A DNA stretch of 64,000 nt from Lederbergia citrea. Lineage in GTDB: Bacteria > Bacillota > Bacilli > Bacillales > Bacillaceae_C. The stretch covers positions 1 through 64,000 of the forward strand of contig NZ_JAGYPH010000004.1 of assembly GCF_018343525.1 (NCBI RefSeq), read 5' to 3'. Made by a program: the position numbers and the translations under genes. The notes beneath the pieces were generated by a model, which saw only the letters and a list, made by a program, of their open reading frames with translations, searched no databases and had not been told where the DNA came from. Shown one piece after another: positions 1 to 11,865 of the stretch (position 1 is the stretch's first letter; each line of letters begins with the position of its first letter).

Positions 1-1
1 T

Positions 2-1559
<1,558 letters not shown>

Positions 1560-1665
1560 GTAGTTTGTTAGCTCATTTGCTGGTCTTACAAAAATTACTT
1601 GTTGACGTTTCGTTTCGTTCAGTTTTCAAAGATCAAACAGGTTCGCCTCTGACAGCGACTCTTTT

Positions 1666-1694
1666 ATTGTAACAGACTCGGAATTGAAAGTCAA
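1666..1694 (-). promoter_or_regulatory. rrn promoter P2 (proximal)
   Basis: On the minus strand TTGACT (1689-1694) and TACAAT (1666-1671) are separated by exactly 17 bases, a near-consensus sigma-A promoter about 105 bases upstream of the 16S gene. The leader that follows contains the Bacillus rRNA leader motif TGATCTTTGAAAACTGAAC. Confidence 0.9.
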
Positions 1695-1750
1695 GAACTT
1701 TTTTCAACTCTCGCCGCTGCGTTTTCAATGTCTCAGCAGCGACGTTTACT

Positions 1751-1779
1751 ACTATAACACCGATAAATCACTTCGTCAA
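1751..1779 (-). promoter_or_regulatory. rrn promoter P1 (distal)
   Basis: TTGACG (1774-1779) and TATAGT (1751-1756) lie 17 bases apart on the minus strand, about 80 bases upstream of the proximal promoter. Tandem rrn promoters are usual in Bacillus. This one sits just beyond the 3' end of ygxA, so ygxA read-through may also enter the operon. Confidence 0.85.
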
Positions 1780-1793
1780 TAGAAAAGTTGAAT

Positions 1794-2669
1794 TTAATTC
1801 TTTTTTTGTTTCACTTGATAGCAACGATGGTATATTCCCTGCCCTTTTGTTTCAACATCTACCGTTTCGATAAAATCTTTTTCTATTAGATACTCAAGGA
1901 AGATGCCTAGGTCAACACCATAATGTACTATTTCAGGATGGGATGAAATTTCTTCAATACTCCACTGCGGATGGTTCTCTAGTACTTCTAATAGATGGGC
2001 TGCGCCAACAGACGATCTGGAATAAATTAAGAACTCACTCGCAAGGAATAGGAGTTCCAGTCTTTTTTCTATTGATTCTTCGCTTTTTACTAGTTCTTCA
2101 TATAATTTAAAAATTTCAGGTTCAATTTGCTTAACTTGATTCCAGACTGTCAGTTCCGGATGAAATCCATCCTCAATGATCGCAAGTCTTCCTAAGTGAT
2201 GTAAAGAATGAACAATGTGGTTGTAGGCATCTAAATAATGACCGTTTTCAAAAAAATCTTTTCCATCCAAATATCTTCTAATTAATTTGGCAAATTCCAA
2301 ACCGATTTTTATTTTTCGGCCATAAAAGGGAAAATCCTGAAGTTCTGTTCTTAGCTTTTCCATATATTCATTTCGATCAAATAAAATTTTTCCTTCATAT
2401 AACCATTCGACAATTTTACGGTTGGATCCAAGCAACAGCCATTCCTGTAGTTGACGTTCTTCAACAATATGAAGCGCCGCTTTCTTTCCTTCATATTGAT
2501 AGTGTTTAATGAAGACAGGATTACCTTGTTCCTTAACAACCATTAATAAAATCACATCGAAAGTATCCGTGAGTGTAGCAATTTTATGTTTCTTTTCAAT
2601 CTTTAAGATACCTAAAGTATCGCTCTGACTTGCCCTTTCCTGGTAGATTGGCCTTAGGATGTCTTCCAT
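1794..2669 (-). CDS. ygxA: YgxA-like nucleotidyltransferase-fold protein
   Basis: A 291-residue soluble protein resembling B. subtilis YgxA, which sits next to an rrn operon there too. The ATG at 2669 (MEDILRPIYQERA...) is chosen because GGGGG lies 7 bases upstream and the N-terminus matches the family; a longer open frame to 2696 has no better start. The C-terminal part (about residues 200-285) looks like a winged-helix-type domain. The family is annotated as nucleotidyltransferase-like, but no clear GS...DxD catalytic signature is visible, so the activity is unknown. The gene lies directly upstream of the rrn promoters. Confidence 0.85.
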   Translation of the reverse strand: MEDILRPIYQERASQSDTLGILKIEKKHKIATLTDTFDVILLMVVKEQGNPVFIKHYQYEGKKAALHIVEERQLQEWLLLGSNRKIVEWLYEGKILFDRNEYMEKLRTELQDFPFYGRKIKIGLEFAKLIRRYLDGKDFFENGHYLDAYNHIVHSLHHLGRLAIIEDGFHPELTVWNQVKQIEPEIFKLYEELVKSEESIEKRLELLFLASEFLIYSRSSVGAAHLLEVLENHPQWSIEEISSHPEIVHYGVDLGIFLEYLIEKDFIETVDVETKGQGIYHRCYQVKQKKN

Positions 2670-2807
2670 TTCAATTCCCCCAAATAAATAGTTCATCTCT
2701 TATTTCGACAAACTTGTATTTATCTCCTGCTTGTTCATTTAATCGTCTCAAATTATTGGGATGTTTTCATTTTTATATGATATAGTTTACTTTCGGGAGG
2801 GCTTTAA

Positions 2808-3158
2808 ATGGCAAAAAAGTATTCAAATAAAATTAATAAAATACGCTCGTTTGCATTAAGTTTAGTATTTATCGGGTTCATTATCATGTATTTCGGGATT
2901 TTCTTCAAGAGTCATCCAATCGTCATGACGCTTTTCATGATACTCGGACTCTTGGCAATCATCGCAAGTACACTGGTTTACTTTTGGATAGGCATGCTTT
3001 CCACGAAGGCTGTTCAAGTAGTTTGTCCCAATTGCAATAAGCCCACCAAGATATTGGGTAGGGTTGACATGTGTATGTATTGCCGTGAACCATTAACTGT
3101 AGATCCCAATCTTGTTGGTAAAGAATTCGATGAAAAATATAATAAAAAGCAGAATTAA
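2808..3158 (+). CDS. ygzB: YgzB-like membrane protein with zinc-ribbon tail
   Basis: A 116-residue protein of the YgzB (DUF2614) family. Two hydrophobic helices (about residues 12-32 and 38-62) precede a C-terminal Cys4 knuckle (CPNC...CMYC, about residues 73-92) that probably binds zinc. It is transcribed divergently from ygxA and convergently with perR, the same neighbourhood as in B. subtilis. GGGAGG lies 8 bases before the ATG. The function is unknown. Confidence 0.9.
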   Translation: MAKKYSNKINKIRSFALSLVFIGFIIMYFGIFFKSHPIVMTLFMILGLLAIIASTLVYFWIGMLSTKAVQVVCPNCNKPTKILGRVDMCMYCREPLTVDPNLVGKEFDEKYNKKQN

Positions 3159-3194
3159 AAAGGATTGCTCCACATATAGTGGGCAATCCTTTTT
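3157..3194. terminator. Bidirectional terminator ygzB/perR
   Basis: AAAAAGGATTGC (3157-3168) pairs with GCAATCCTTTTT (3183-3194). The A run on one side and T run on the other let the hairpin serve both the plus-strand ygzB and the minus-strand perR. Confidence 0.9.
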
Positions 3195-3198
3195 GTTT

Positions 3199-3633
3199 TT
3201 AATGTGTGCCTTTGCTGCACTCTGGGCAGGTTCCGTAAATTTCTAAACGATGATGGCCTACCTCGAAGCCTGTTACATGAGCCGCTAGATGCTCTACTTC
3301 GTCTAGCCCAGGATAATGGAAGTCAACAATTTTGCCGCAATCGTCACATATAATGTGATAATGGTCTGATGTTACAAAGTCAAATCTACTTGATGCATCC
3401 CCATACGTTAGCTCCTTAACTAGGCCAACTTCACGAAATACGCGTAAATTATTATAAACTGTTGCGACACTCATGTTTGGAAATTTGCCTTCAAGTGATT
3501 TATAAATATCGTCTGCAGTCGGATGTGACATTGACTGAATCAAATATTCCAAAATCGCATGACGCTGAGGTGTTATCCGGACTCCCGTCTCTTTCAATGT
3601 ATGAATGGCCTCTTTCAATTGAATATCTGACAT
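3199..3633 (-). CDS. perR: Peroxide-responsive repressor PerR (Fur family)
   Basis: A 144-residue Fur-family repressor controlling oxidative stress genes. An N-terminal winged helix (about 1-82) is followed by a dimerisation and metal domain. All regulatory-metal ligands of B. subtilis PerR sit at identical numbers: His37, Asp85, His91, His93 and Asp104. The structural zinc cysteines 96, 99, 136 and 139 are also present, so peroxide sensing by iron-catalysed His oxidation should be intact. The start at 3633 has AGAGGTG 7 bases upstream; an ATG six bases earlier lies too close to that site. A Per-box-like operator overlaps its own transcription start. Confidence 0.97.
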   Translation of the reverse strand: MSDIQLKEAIHTLKETGVRITPQRHAILEYLIQSMSHPTADDIYKSLEGKFPNMSVATVYNNLRVFREVGLVKELTYGDASSRFDFVTSDHYHIICDDCGKIVDFHYPGLDEVEHLAAHVTGFEVGHHRLEIYGTCPECSKGTH

Positions 3634-3673
3634 CGCCATGCACCTCTTTTCTAAAAAGAAATTCATTCTCTAA

Positions 3674-3720
3674 TTGTAATTCTTATAAATAGTGTACTAA
3701 TAAAAGTACATTCTTGTCAA
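3674..3720 (-). promoter_or_regulatory. perR promoter with Per box
   Basis: TTGACA (3715-3720) and TACACT (3691-3696) are 18 bases apart on the minus strand. Just downstream, 3674-3688 reads TTGTAATTCTTATAA on the plus strand, matching 12 of the 14 defined positions of the Per box TTATAATNATTATAA. Its position over the transcription start fits repression by PerR itself, as known in B. subtilis. Confidence 0.8.
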
Positions 3721-3733
3721 TATTTTCTCTTTC

Positions 3734-4282
3734 TTAACGATCATGCAGTTTAGTTTCCACAGCTCCCAGCTTATCATTTACGAATCTCGCCGCTACAAAA
3801 AGGAAATCGGATAATCGATTTAAATATGAAAGGACAAGTGGATTACTATTTTCAATTGCCACTGCGCATCTTTCAGCTCTTCGGATGACCGTCCTCGCTG
3901 TATGAAGGGCTGCTCCTGCTGGATGACCTCCTGGAAGGATGAAATTTCTTAATTGCGGAAGGGTTGCATCCCATTTATCAATGAACTTTTCTAATTCTTC
4001 TATATCAGTTTCCTGAAGCTTCCACTTTACTTCTTTTCCTCTAGGCGTAGCTAGCTCGGCACCGACATGAAATAGGTTAGTTTGAATTTGATAAAGAACC
4101 GACCGAACTTCTTCCACTTCTGTAGCCTTTTCATTTACCAAGAAACTAAGGGCAAGCCCAATCATAGAATTTGCTTCATCACATGTTCCATATGCTTCGA
4201 CACGAGTATCATTTTTGGAAATCCGCTCGCCGTATATTAATGATGTTGTTCCTTTGTCACCTGATTTTGTATAAATCTTCAT
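3734..4282 (-). CDS. PduO-type ATP:cob(I)alamin adenosyltransferase
   Basis: A 182-residue member of the PduO/MMAB family (B. subtilis YvqK is related). It transfers adenosyl from ATP to cob(I)alamin to make coenzyme B12. The N-terminal TKSGDKGTT motif binds ATP, and the C-terminal RRAERC and LNRLSDFLF segments are family hallmarks. A GGGGGGG run 7 bases upstream of the ATG is the ribosome site. It sits between perR and bcp, where B. subtilis has no such gene. No cobalamin riboswitch is visible upstream. Confidence 0.93.
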   Translation of the reverse strand: MKIYTKSGDKGTTSLIYGERISKNDTRVEAYGTCDEANSMIGLALSFLVNEKATEVEEVRSVLYQIQTNLFHVGAELATPRGKEVKWKLQETDIEELEKFIDKWDATLPQLRNFILPGGHPAGAALHTARTVIRRAERCAVAIENSNPLVLSYLNRLSDFLFVAARFVNDKLGAVETKLHDR

Positions 4283-4382
4283 GTATTATCCCCCCCAATT
4301 GAAATAAACATTATGCTTCTATATTATATTTTAGCATCTGCCAGTTATTAATTCTCTTATGTAATAAAAAACCCTGATAAAT

Positions 4383-4412
4383 GCATAAAAAAAGGGCCAA
4401 TAAAATTGGCCC
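4383..4412 (-). terminator. Terminator downstream of bcp
   Basis: On the minus strand GGGCCAAT and ATTGGCCC (4394-4412) form a tight hairpin followed by a run of seven T residues. Confidence 0.8.
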
Positions 4413-4505
4413 GAAATTATTTCTTTGAGGAGGTATGCCCTAATATACAATATGCTGCTTCATCTTTTTAGCATGGACAACTGCCGGGATTATTGAAAAA
4501 TAGGC

Positions 4506-4979
4506 TTAGAGTTTTTCCTTTATAAACTCTAAAGCTTCTTCGACGTGCCTTTTCACTTTAACCTTTCGCCATTCCTTTACAAGCTTTCCTTCTTTATCGA
4601 TAATAAAAGTAGAACGCTCAATCCCCATATACTCTTTACCAAACATCTTTTTCAATTTCCATACGCCGTATTTCTCTGCAGCTTCATGATTTTCATCAAC
4701 TAACAGTAAAAAAGGCAGACCGTGCTTCTCAACAAATTTTTCGTGCTTATTCAACGGATCGGGACTGACCCCTAAAATCACCGCGTCTAAAGCAGAAAAA
4801 TCCGCATGCATATCGCGAAAATCACATGCTTGTGTTGTGCATCCCGGTGTCATATCCTTTGGATAAAAATAAAGGACTATATGTTTTTTTCCTTGAAAAT
4901 CCGCAAGTGCAATTTCCTCGCCATTGCTTGCTGGCAATCGGAAATCCGGAGCCTTTTCATTTAATATTAAAGTCATCAT
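4506..4979 (-). CDS. bcp: Thioredoxin-dependent peroxiredoxin (Bcp/PrxQ)
   Basis: A 157-residue peroxiredoxin that reduces hydrogen and organic peroxides using thioredoxin. The peroxidatic cysteine lies in TPGCTTQAC (Cys47), with the resolving cysteine five residues on (Cys52), the PrxQ arrangement. The thioredoxin-fold segments are complete. Two adjacent ATG codons follow AGGAGG; either could start translation. In B. subtilis bcp also lies between hemL and perR, so the pairing with the peroxide regulator is conserved. Confidence 0.95.
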   Translation of the reverse strand: MMTLILNEKAPDFRLPASNGEEIALADFQGKKHIVLYFYPKDMTPGCTTQACDFRDMHADFSALDAVILGVSPDPLNKHEKFVEKHGLPFLLLVDENHEAAEKYGVWKLKKMFGKEYMGIERSTFIIDKEGKLVKEWRKVKVKRHVEEALEFIKEKL

Positions 4980-5043
4980 TAACGCCTCCTGTTCATACTA
5001 TCTTTAATTAGCGTACAGAAAGCGAACTAGAAATACAACTAAC

Positions 5044-5463
5044 CTATTTCTTTTGACGGTGCGCTGGTTCGTAATCAATAAAAGTCCGGACGACAAATGC
5101 TGCTGGAATCGTATAGCCAATCAAGGCTTCAATCATAACGAGAAGCCTGCCGATACCAATAGGTACTACATCACCGTAGCCGACAGAAAAAAGAGTGATC
5201 GCACTTAAATATAATGCAGTTCCAAGCTGATGATTCCAGCTTCCACTCATAATGGCACCTGAATCAATGATAAGATGCCATCCCCTTATTTCAAACATTA
5301 AGAAAAGAAGTCCGAAACCAATGACGATGACGGCGTAAGTAAATGCAAGGAAGACAAAATTTTCAAATGACACTTGCTTATAGTTAAATCTTTCTGGAAA
5401 AAACAAATTTTTAAGCGCCATAAAAATGCACACAACGATTGCAAAAAAAATGATATACCACAA
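5044..5463 (-). CDS. Two-TM potassium channel (Ion_trans_2 type)
   Basis: A small membrane protein of about 139 residues with hydrophobic segments near residues 5-20, 38-58 and 105-125. The pore loop carries the selectivity filter SVGYGD, characteristic of K+ channels. No RCK/TrkA-N regulatory domain follows, so this is a bare pore. The TTG at 5463 is preferred because GAGGTGATC lies 6 bases upstream; a GTG at 5475 lies inside that ribosome site. It is divergent from hemL. Confidence 0.82.
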   Translation of the reverse strand: MWYIIFFAIVVCIFMALKNLFFPERFNYKQVSFENFVFLAFTYAVIVIGFGLLFLMFEIRGWHLIIDSGAIMSGSWNHQLGTALYLSAITLFSVGYGDVVPIGIGRLLVMIEALIGYTIPAAFVVRTFIDYEPAHRQKK

Positions 5464-5565
5464 AGAGAAGATCACCTCTTCTATTCTTGTCCATTCATTT
5501 TACGCTATTGTTTTACGCTCTATGACCAAGGCATACAAATACCTTACCAGGTTTTCGTGCTATAT

Positions 5566-5594
5566 TTGCGCTGAATTGTTTGAACCACTACAAT
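5566..5594 (+). promoter_or_regulatory. hemL promoter
   Basis: TTGCGC (5566-5571) and TACAAT (5589-5594) are 17 bases apart, ending 36 bases upstream of the hemL ATG. No Per-box-like operator was found here. Confidence 0.6.
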
Positions 5595-5630
5595 ATATAG
5601 GAAGGTTTGATAAGCACAGGAGGAATTATG

Positions 5631-6914
5631 ATGAACTTTTCTAAATCTGAAGACTTACATAATGAAGCACTTGAACATATTGTCGGCGGAGTCAATAGCC
5701 CTTCACGTTCCTATAAAGCAGTGGGCGGAGGCTCCCCTATCGCAATGGAAAAGGGAGAAGGCGCTTATTTGTATGATGTGGATGGCAACCGCTACATCGA
5801 TTATTTAGCTGCATATGGCCCCATCATTACAGGGCACGCACATCCCCATATTACAGAAGCAATAAAAGTGGCCGCAGAAACGGGTGTATTATACGGCACT
5901 CCGACGGCCCATGAAGTTAAGTTTGCCAAAATGATTAAAGAAGCGATGCCATCTCTAGACAAAGTACGATTTGTTAATTCAGGGACTGAAGCTGTCATGA
6001 CAACGATTCGGGTTGCTCGGGCATTTACCGGAAGAGATAAAATATTAAAATTTGCGGGCTGCTACCATGGGCATTCAGATTTGGTGCTCGTTGCAGCCGG
6101 TTCAGGGCCGTCCCAGCTTGGCATGCCCGATTCTGCCGGTGTGCCAAAAAGCATTGCAAAGGAAGTTATTACTGTTCCCTTTAATGATATCGATGCTTAC
6201 CGGGAAGCGATGGATAAATGGGGAAATGAAATCGCAGCCGTTCTCGCAGAACCCATTGTTGGTAATTTTGGCATCGTTGAACCAATGCCTGGTTTCCTTG
6301 AAGAAGTAAAGAAAATCGCCCATGCATCAGGAGCGTTGCTTATTTTTGATGAAGTAATCACGGCATTTCGCTTTATGTATGGCGGAGCACAAAATATGTT
6401 GGGAGTCATTCCTGACTTGACCGCACTTGGTAAGATTATTGGTGGTGGTTTGCCGATTGGCGCTTATGGCGGCAGGAAGGATATCATGGAAAAAGTCGCT
6501 CCACTAGGACCTGCATATCAAGCAGGAACAATGGCTGGAAATCCAGCATCCATGTTGGCTGGTATCGCTTGCCTGGAAGTTTTACAGCAACCGGGTGTAT
6601 ATGACCAGCTTGATCATCTTGGTGCTATGCTGGAAAAAGGTATATTGGAAGCAGCTGAAAAATATAATGCTCCGATTACCGTCAATCGCTTAAAAGGTGC
6701 CTTGACCATTTATTTTACACGCGAAAAAGTAGTAAACTATGATCAGGCAGAAGCAACAGACGGCGAATTATTTGCTACATTTTTTAAGCGTATGCTCCAT
6801 CAGGGAATTAATCTTGCTCCTTCTAAATATGAAGCTTGGTTTATTACGACAGCTCATACAGAAGAAGATATTAAAGAAACGATTACAGCAGTTGAAAATG
6901 CTTTTAAATCATAA
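5631..6914 (+). CDS. hemL: Glutamate-1-semialdehyde 2,1-aminomutase
   Basis: A 427-residue PLP enzyme that converts glutamate-1-semialdehyde to 5-aminolevulinate in C5-pathway haem synthesis. The PLP lysine sits in [14 protein letters not shown]. The N-terminus ([20 protein letters not shown]) closely matches B. subtilis GsaB. The second of two adjacent ATG codons, 7 bases after GGAGG, is taken as the start; the first is possible. The gene is the paralogue at the perR/bcp locus rather than the copy in the main hem operon, as in B. subtilis gsaB. ygaE follows on the same strand. Confidence 0.96.
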   Translation: MNFSKSEDLHNEALEHIVGGVNSPSRSYKAVGGGSPIAMEKGEGAYLYDVDGNRYIDYLAAYGPIITGHAHPHITEAIKVAAETGVLYGTPTAHEVKFAKMIKEAMPSLDKVRFVNSGTEAVMTTIRVARAFTGRDKILKFAGCYHGHSDLVLVAAGSGPSQLGMPDSAGVPKSIAKEVITVPFNDIDAYREAMDKWGNEIAAVLAEPIVGNFGIVEPMPGFLEEVKKIAHASGALLIFDEVITAFRFMYGGAQNMLGVIPDLTALGKIIGGGLPIGAYGGRKDIMEKVAPLGPAYQAGTMAGNPASMLAGIACLEVLQQPGVYDQLDHLGAMLEKGILEAAEKYNAPITVNRLKGALTIYFTREKVVNYDQAEATDGELFATFFKRMLHQGINLAPSKYEAWFITTAHTEEDIKETITAVENAFKS

Positions 6915-6915
6915 A

Positions 6916-6944
6916 AGTGGAAGCGCCTTGGCGCTGGAACTAGA
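6916..6944 (-). repeat. Short copy of a dispersed intergenic repeat
   Basis: On the minus strand the sequence reads CTAGTTCCAGCGCC joined directly to AAGGCGCTTCCACTTTTA. These match the two ends of the longer repeat at 54806-54928, with the whole interior missing. The GGCGCT/AGCGCC arms form a small hairpin in the hemL-ygaE gap. Confidence 0.6.
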
Positions 6945-6997
6945 TACCGAAATTTTCATCCACTTGGGAAGATGACATTAGAAAGGAATTTTATATT

Positions 6998-8074
6998 ATG
7001 AAGCTTGGTGCCCGCATGTTAAAAACGGGAATTGCCATTACGTTGGCGCTATACGTTGCACAGCTTCTTGAAATCCCTGCACCTGTTTTTGCCGGGATTG
7101 CCGCTATATTTGCAATACAGCCCACTATTTATCGTTCTTATTTATCGGTGATTGATCAAATTCAGGGAAATATTATCGGAGCCGTCATTGCAATCACTTG
7201 CGTTCTATTATTCGGCAATCATTTATTTATCATTGGTTTTGCAGCGATTATCGCGATTATTATAATGGTTAAATTGAAATTGGAGAGCTCAATCCGACTA
7301 GCACTTGTGACAATCATTGCTATTATGGAAGCACCTGTTGAAGATTTTCTGCAATTCTCTCTGCTTCGCTCTTCATCTATTTTACTTGGAATCATGTCTT
7401 CCTTTGCTGTCAATCTAATTTTCATACCACCAAAATATGAAACAAAACTCTTTCAAGGGATTTCTGGTGTGACGGAAGATATCATTAAATGGATTAGGCT
7501 GACTACAAGATTTGCATCTGAAGACAGACTGCTAAAAAAAGATCTTGGAAAAATTAAAGGTCGAATTGGCAGTATCAATCAATTATATGCAATGTATCAA
7601 GAAGAACGGCGCTATTTTAAGAAATATGAGTTTTCAAAAAGACGAAAACTCGTCATTTACAGGCAAATGATCCAAGTGACTCAAAAAAGTTTTGAGTTAC
7701 TAAAACTACAGTACCGCTACGAAAATATTTTGCATCAGTTACCTGAGTCTTTGCAAATGCACACACGGGAAAGACTGGACTATTTGCTAAGCTATCACGA
7801 GCAACTGCATTTGAAATTTTTGGGGCGTGTCCGCTCAGAAGCGGAGCTAGATATATTAAACCAAAGTATTTTCAATAGAAATCAACTCATGGATGCCTTT
7901 ATAAAGGAAATCAAAAAAATTGAAGTGGAAGATGAATTTCAACCATACCATTTAATGCATATTCTTTCTGCTATCATAGAATACGAAGAGCAGCTTGAGT
8001 ATTTAGATAAATTGATTCAAACCTTCCAAAAGTATCATAAAAAAGATAACCAAGTTAATATTGAGGATATATAA
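6998..8074 (+). CDS. ygaE: YgaE-like aromatic acid exporter family membrane protein
   Basis: A 358-residue protein with about five hydrophobic segments in the first 145 residues (for example 12-30, 33-50, 60-95 and 125-145), followed by a long charged, helical cytoplasmic tail. This is the layout of ArAE_1/FUSC-type membrane proteins, including B. subtilis YgaE at the same position. The substrate is unknown; aromatic acid export is inferred only from family naming. AGAAAGGA precedes the ATG. It is probably cotranscribed with hemL. Confidence 0.82.
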   Translation: MKLGARMLKTGIAITLALYVAQLLEIPAPVFAGIAAIFAIQPTIYRSYLSVIDQIQGNIIGAVIAITCVLLFGNHLFIIGFAAIIAIIIMVKLKLESSIRLALVTIIAIMEAPVEDFLQFSLLRSSSILLGIMSSFAVNLIFIPPKYETKLFQGISGVTEDIIKWIRLTTRFASEDRLLKKDLGKIKGRIGSINQLYAMYQEERRYFKKYEFSKRRKLVIYRQMIQVTQKSFELLKLQYRYENILHQLPESLQMHTRERLDYLLSYHEQLHLKFLGRVRSEAELDILNQSIFNRNQLMDAFIKEIKKIEVEDEFQPYHLMHILSAIIEYEEQLEYLDKLIQTFQKYHKKDNQVNIEDI

Positions 8075-8075
8075 G

Positions 8076-8111
8076 AAAGCTCTGTGAGGACATATTCCTC
8101 CCAGAGCTTTT
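8076..8111. terminator. Bidirectional terminator ygaE/ygaD
   Basis: AAAGCTCTG (8076-8084) pairs with CAGAGCTTT, and the inner TGAGGA/TCCTCC arms extend the stem. T runs lie on both sides. It separates two convergent genes. Confidence 0.88.
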
Positions 8112-8117
8112 CTTTTC

Positions 8118-9866
8118 TTACATATCCAATTGTTGAACTTGAAATAATTGATAGTAATTGCCTTTTTTCGTCATCAACTCTTCATGAGTCCCCACTTCGG
8201 TTATTTGTCCATGTTCTATCAAGACAATTCTATCTGCGTGGGTGATCGTTGATAATCGGTGGGCGATAATTAATGTCGTCCGGTCCTTTGCAAGCTTTTC
8301 TATTGCTTCTTGGATGAGCGCTTCACTTTCCAAATCTAGCGCCGAAGTGGCTTCATCTAAAATCAAGATTGGCGGATTTTTTAAAAATACTCGAGCGATG
8401 GCCACCCGTTGCTTTTGTCCACCGGATAATTTCACTCCACGTTCGCCTACTTTTGTATCGTAACCATATGGGAGGTCCGTGATAAACTCGTGTGCGTTTG
8501 CTGCTTTCGCCGCCCTATATACTTCTTCATCTGTGCTTTCGGGTTTTCCAAGCAAAATGTTCGTTTTCACTGATTCACTAAATAAAATATTATCCTGTAA
8601 TACCATCCCGATTTTATCGCGAAGGCTACGAACTTTGAACTTGCGAATATCCGTACCATCCAGTAAAACTTGTCCTTTTGTAACGTCATAAAATCTAGGT
8701 ATCAAGCTGACTAGGGAAGATTTCCCCCCACCACTCATCCCGACGAAGGCGATTGTTTCTCCAGCTCTTACATCAAGATTAATATCGTGTAAAACAGGTT
8801 TTTCTTTTTCATCGTAAGCAAACGTTACGTTATCAAGACGGATATTTCCGTTAACCTTTTTCACTTCAACTGCATCTGGAGCATCATCTATATCATACTT
8901 CTCATCTATTAAATCAAATACGCGGTCCATCGAAGCGATTGCTTGAGTGAGCGTAGTCGATGAATTGACGAGTCTTCTTAGAGGATTATACAGCCTTTCA
9001 ACATACCCCATAAAAGCAACGAGCGTTCCAATAGATAGGTTTCCATGGATCACTTGATACCCTGCATAAGCAATGACGATGAGCGGAGCAAGATCCGTAA
9101 TAGTGTTGACGACTGAGAATGCTTTTGCAGTCCAACTCGTATGCACTAACGCTTTATTAAGAAAATTAGCATTATTTTTATCAAATTGTTTTTGTTCATG
9201 ATCCTCGATCGCAAAGCTTTTAATGACAGACATCCCCGCCACTCGTTCATGCAAATAGCTTTGCACCTCGGCGAGAGCCTGTGAACGTGCACGCGTTAAT
9301 TTTCGCAAATTGCCGAAAAAATAACGGACTGAAATAATATAAAGTGGAAAAACCGCGAGTGACACGAATGTTAGCGGTACATCCATTGTTACCATGATAG
9401 CAATGGCAATGATTACAGTAGCGGCATCAAGCCATAAATTCATCAAACCAGTAATGACAAAATCCTTAGTTTGTTCTACATCATTGATAACCCTTGAAAT
9501 CACTTCACCCGCACGAGTGTTTGAGTAAAATTTAAAGCTCAATTTTTGAATATGAGTGAAAAGACGATCACGAATATCATATAAGATTTTGCTTGCCGTC
9601 CATTGAGCGAAGTATTGGCGGTAATATTCGACAGGTGGCCTAACGATAACAAATAAAAGGAGCATAGCCCCCATAGTCATCATTAATTTCGATGTCTTTT
9701 CGTCTGGTGAAAGTGCATCAGCACCTATGACATCATCAATAACGTACTTCATGAGCATAGGAATTAAAAGCGGGATAGCGAATTTGATAATTCCAATAAA
9801 AAGCGTCCCAATAATTTTCCAACGATAAGGTTTAACGAATTGTAAATATCTCTTGATGACCCCCAA
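8118..9866 (-). CDS. ygaD: Multidrug-type ABC exporter (fused membrane/ATPase), YgaD-like
   Basis: A 582-residue half-transporter. An N-terminal six-helix ABC membrane domain (about 1-315) precedes an ATPase domain with Walker [11 protein letters not shown]-loop, signature LSGGQKQR, Walker [13 protein letters not shown] and the switch histidine in IIAHRLS. It would work as a dimer exporting lipophilic substrates. The TTG start has GGAGGGTGA at good spacing. The position next to ntdp matches B. subtilis ygaD. The substrate cannot be told from sequence. Confidence 0.93.
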   Translation of the reverse strand: MGVIKRYLQFVKPYRWKIIGTLFIGIIKFAIPLLIPMLMKYVIDDVIGADALSPDEKTSKLMMTMGAMLLLFVIVRPPVEYYRQYFAQWTASKILYDIRDRLFTHIQKLSFKFYSNTRAGEVISRVINDVEQTKDFVITGLMNLWLDAATVIIAIAIMVTMDVPLTFVSLAVFPLYIISVRYFFGNLRKLTRARSQALAEVQSYLHERVAGMSVIKSFAIEDHEQKQFDKNNANFLNKALVHTSWTAKAFSVVNTITDLAPLIVIAYAGYQVIHGNLSIGTLVAFMGYVERLYNPLRRLVNSSTTLTQAIASMDRVFDLIDEKYDIDDAPDAVEVKKVNGNIRLDNVTFAYDEKEKPVLHDINLDVRAGETIAFVGMSGGGKSSLVSLIPRFYDVTKGQVLLDGTDIRKFKVRSLRDKIGMVLQDNILFSESVKTNILLGKPESTDEEVYRAAKAANAHEFITDLPYGYDTKVGERGVKLSGGQKQRVAIARVFLKNPPILILDEATSALDLESEALIQEAIEKLAKDRTTLIIAHRLSTITHADRIVLIEHGQITEVGTHEELMTKKGNYYQLFQVQQLDM

Positions 9867-9883
9867 ATGTCACCCTCCTTGTT

Positions 9884-9920
9884 TTCAAAAAACAAAACCT
9901 GTTGACACAAAACCAACAGG
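9884..9920 (-). terminator. Terminator downstream of ntdp
   Basis: CCTGTTG (9898-9904) and CAACAGG (9914-9920) form a stem. On the minus strand it is followed by a T-rich tail (TTTTGTTTTTT). Confidence 0.75.
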
Positions 9921-9933
9921 CCCTCCGTTTTTA

Positions 9934-10461
9934 TTAACGGTACATTAAATATCGATCATACCATGTATCGATAAAATCCGGTGAGAAAGGTCCCTTGCGT
10001 TGCCTGATCCAACGTACGAGCTTGTCAACGTTCTCTTTTAAAATATGGTCAATCACATCCGGATAGCCCATCTGCATCCTGTGATATTCATATTCATCCT
10101 CATCAAGCAGTGTAAACGTCATATCGGGATACACCTTCACATCTAAATCATAATCGATATATTTTAATGCTTCATGGTCATAAACATAGGGAGAACCAAG
10201 ATTGCAATAATAATAAATCCCGTCTTCCCTAATCATGGAAATAATATTAAACCATAGATCCGTATGGAAATAACAAATTGAAGGCTCACGAGTAACCCAT
10301 GTCCTACCGTCGGATTCAGTCACAAGAGTACGGTCATTTCCACCGATGACTAGATGTTTCGTTGCTTTTAATACTTTTGTTTCATCCCAAATCCGGTGAA
10401 TATTTCCATCATGTTTATAACTATGGATTTGAATGTTTTCACCTTCCACGGGAATACCCAT
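9934..10461 (-). CDS. ntdp: Nucleoside tri-/diphosphatase of the DUF402 family (Ntdp)
   Basis: A 175-residue DUF402 protein, the usual length of B. subtilis YgaC. Members hydrolyse nucleoside tri- and diphosphates with divalent cations. Conserved acidic and tyrosine-rich strands ([34 protein letters not shown]) form the beta-barrel active site, with the metal-binding Asp residues in [17 protein letters not shown] lies before the ATG. It is upstream of ygaD with its own terminator between, so the two are probably separate units. Confidence 0.9.
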   Translation of the reverse strand: MGIPVEGENIQIHSYKHDGNIHRIWDETKVLKATKHLVIGGNDRTLVTESDGRTWVTREPSICYFHTDLWFNIISMIREDGIYYYCNLGSPYVYDHEALKYIDYDLDVKVYPDMTFTLLDEDEYEYHRMQMGYPDVIDHILKENVDKLVRWIRQRKGPFSPDFIDTWYDRYLMYR

Positions 10462-10627
10462 CGTCTCCCCTACTTTCTGATCTAAAAGGTCCAGCCTATA
10501 TGTATGATCAATATTTTATAATGACAAATACTTTTTGTGAAAAACGAATGATAGTAGTTATTTTATTATTATAACGGTTTACCCCTACTTTTAAAACAAA
10601 TGCGATTTAATAAGCAAATGAAATAAA

Positions 10628-10671
10628 AAAACAAGGAGCTGCCCCTTATAAAAAGGACGGCTCCTTGTTTT
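10628..10671 (-). terminator. Terminator downstream of the gamma-SASP gene
   Basis: AAAACAAGGAGC (10628-10639) pairs with GCTCCTTGTTTT (10660-10671). On the minus strand the stem is followed by a run of T residues. Confidence 0.9.
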
Positions 10672-10679
10672 ACATTTCA

Positions 10680-10979
10680 TTACTGTTGGCCAAAATTGCC
10701 AGAGTTTTTCGCTTTTTTTGCTTCAGCTTGTTGGTTTTGTTGTCTTACTTGTTGTGCATCAGTTTCGCTTGCGAATTCAGTTCCGAAGGCTCCTTGAGCA
10801 CCTGCAGCACCCGCACCACTTCTAGCTGATTGTGCGTTTTGTTGTCTTACTTGTTGCACATTCGTTTCGCTTCCGAATTCAGTTCCATAAGCGCCTGCAC
10901 CACCACTAGAGGATTGTGCATTTTGTTGTCTTACTTGTTGAATATTTGTGCCAGATTGTGTTTTATTAGCTTTCTTCAT
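10680..10979 (-). CDS. sspE: Gamma-type small acid-soluble spore protein
   Basis: A 99-residue spore-core protein that stores amino acids for germination. It contains three repeats of NxQQVRQQNxQ separated by Gly/Ala-rich linkers. The FGTEFASET and YGTEFGSET elements are sites of the family where the germination protease GPR cleaves. The ATG at 10979 has GGAGGTGA 8 bases upstream. A 9-bp inverted repeat (CCACGTTTG/CAAACGTGG, 10994-11021) lies directly upstream of the ribosome site. A sigma-G promoter is expected, but no clean match was seen. Confidence 0.95.
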   Translation of the reverse strand: MKKANKTQSGTNIQQVRQQNAQSSSGGAGAYGTEFGSETNVQQVRQQNAQSARSGAGAAGAQGAFGTEFASETDAQQVRQQNQQAEAKKAKNSGNFGQQ

Positions 10980-11052
10980 TTGTGTTCTCACCTCCACGTT
11001 TGTTAATGTAACCAAACGTGGAAGTTGTTATCCAAACTTTTTTTGAAAATTT

Positions 11053-11865
<813 letters not shown>

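Noticed and set aside
4413..4505. GAGGAGGT followed by ATG on the plus strand
   Set aside because: The frame stops after two codons (ATG CCC TAA); no product is possible.
10994..11021. 9-bp inverted repeat before the gamma-SASP ribosome site, as an RNA switch
   Set aside because: The loop region may contain the -10 element of the sporulation promoter, so the repeat might not be transcribed; no further support.
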